A DNA stretch of 7,493 bases from Bacteroidales bacterium (GTDB lineage: Bacteria; Bacteroidota; Bacteroidia; Bacteroidales; JALTDM01), in assembly GCA_027073875.1 (NCBI GenBank), contig JALTEO010000239.1, positions 1-7,493 of the forward strand, written 5' to 3'. The position numbers and the translations under genes are program-made. Position 1 is the stretch's first letter, and each line of letters begins with the position of its first letter. Below, one piece after another: positions 7,053-7,493 of this stretch. The notes under the pieces are model-generated. The model made no database searches. It was not told the origin of the DNA and saw nothing but the letters and a program-made list of their open reading frames with translations.

Positions 7053-7153
7053 ATTTACTAATATAAATTAGTGTAAAAAAGATTTGGTATAATGCCGATG
7101 CTACATGAAAATAGTACAATTTATTGAACTATATTGAATGTGTAATCGGTATT
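7046..7153. other. Nested palindromic core between the two hairpin repeats
   Basis: Three inverted repeats lie between the copies. TTATACCA (7046-7053) pairs with TGGTATAA (7085-7092). Inside it, ACTAAT (7057-7062) pairs with ATTAGT (7067-7072) around ATAA. AATGCCGAT (7091-7099) pairs with ATCGGTATT (7145-7153) with one G-T wobble. Together with the flanking hairpins, the whole 168-bp block could fold as a branched structure. There is no ORF of note. It may be a non-autonomous mobile element or a structured RNA; the sequence alone does not decide. Confidence 0.45.
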
Positions 7154-7184
7154 AGATGCTGAAACAAGTTCAGCATGACACGGG
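7148..7184 (-). repeat. REP-like hairpin repeat, copy B (inverted relative to A)
   Basis: A perfect 8-bp stem, ATGCTGAA (7156-7163) with TTCAGCAT (7169-7176), encloses the loop ACAAG, the reverse complement of copy A's CTTGT. Read on the minus strand, 7178-7154 matches 7020-7044 at 21 of 25 positions, and an ATACC edge is shared beyond it. A run of seven T (7186-7192) begins nine bases after the stem, too far for a textbook terminator, although weak termination after holB is possible. From 7193 to 7273 I see nothing further. Confidence 0.75.
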
Positions 7185-7273
7185 CTTTTTTTATTCTAAT
7201 TCCAAAAAAACAAGAAAAGTTCGATTCCCAAAAGGGATAAACAGTATGGAAATAATGGAACAGCACAGTTTCC

Positions 7274-7493
7274 TTATTGAGAAATTGTATATTTACATTT
7301 CAAATGAATCTGAGTAGATACAAACCAAAAAGCATTGTCTTTATATGTGGATATTTCAAAGCTATGTTTTCTGTCATCCTTAACTCTCAGAAGAATAATA
7401 AAAACCAAAAAATTATAATCACCATCTTTGAATGATGAATAATTATATTTGTTAAGAAATTGTTTTAATGTTGGATTCACAAATACATTATTT
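7274..7493 (-). CDS. C-terminal part of an unrecognised protein, running off the window
   Basis: The minus-strand frame is open from the window edge to a TAA at 7276-7274, giving at least 72 residues. A GTG at 7480-7478 could be read as a start, but the frame continues upstream through NNVF, so this is more likely the end of a longer gene. The peptide is rich in Asn, Lys, Phe and Tyr. It has a hydrophobic stretch (YNFLVFIILLRV) followed by KDDRKHSFEISTYKDNAFWF, which would suit a beta-sheet domain more than a membrane helix. I do not recognise a family. An open frame of this length is uncommon by chance in such AT-rich DNA, but no promoter or neighbour supports it. Confidence 0.4.
   Translation of the reverse strand, partial: NNVFVNPTLKQFLNKYNYSSFKDGDYNFLVFIILLRVKDDRKHSFEISTYKDNAFWFVSTQIHLKCKYTISQ

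Noticed and set aside
7154..7192. Copy B hairpin plus T7 tract as an intrinsic terminator of lepA-holB
   Set aside because: Nine bases separate the stem from the T run, so it does not fit a standard terminator; the repeat explanation is better, though weak termination cannot be excluded.
7226..7237. Short hairpin TCCC-AAAA-GGGA with T-rich DNA on the minus-strand downstream side
   Set aside because: A 4-bp stem separated from the T runs is too weak to call as a terminator for the minus-strand frame.

Overview
The window looks like ordinary chromosomal DNA of a Bacteroidota bacterium. The evidence is AT-rich sequence, promoter boxes of the TAnnTTTG type ahead of three genes, no Shine-Dalgarno sequences before starts, and Bacteroidota-type proteins. 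The genus cannot be read from the sequence.

Layout. (1) Positions 1-109 hold the tail of a plus-strand gene, probably a von Willebrand factor A protein with a YfbK-type C-terminus. It converges on a minus-strand gene across a shared bidirectional terminator (125-159). (2) Minus strand 183-1436 encodes a PLP-dependent alpha-oxoamine synthase, the family that makes sphingoid or capnine-type lipid bases; it has a GTG start and a near-consensus promoter. (3) Divergent from it, a two-gene operon encodes UDP-glucose 6-dehydrogenase (1591-2979) and UDP-glucuronate decarboxylase (2976-3908), which overlap by ATGA. Together they convert UDP-glucose to UDP-glucuronate and then UDP-xylose for surface glycans. 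(4) A 152-bp gap contains a C/G-rich hairpin and a promoter. It is followed by lepA (4061-5851) and, with no spacer, a DNA polymerase III delta-prime gene (5852-6988). (5) The last 505 bp hold no complete recognisable gene. They contain two inverted copies of a small hairpin repeat (7017-7052 and 7148-7184) around nested palindromes, then the C-terminal part of an unrecognised minus-strand ORF that runs off the window.

The protein genes are housekeeping or envelope-precursor genes, and I see no evidence for a new multi-gene system. The most interesting signal is the repeat pair: its two hairpins differ by paired substitutions that keep both stems intact. Next are the undecided substrate of the oxoamine synthase and a palindrome overlapping its promoter. 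Two genes (ugd and lepA) are open further upstream, but promoter position and family alignment rule out those longer starts.
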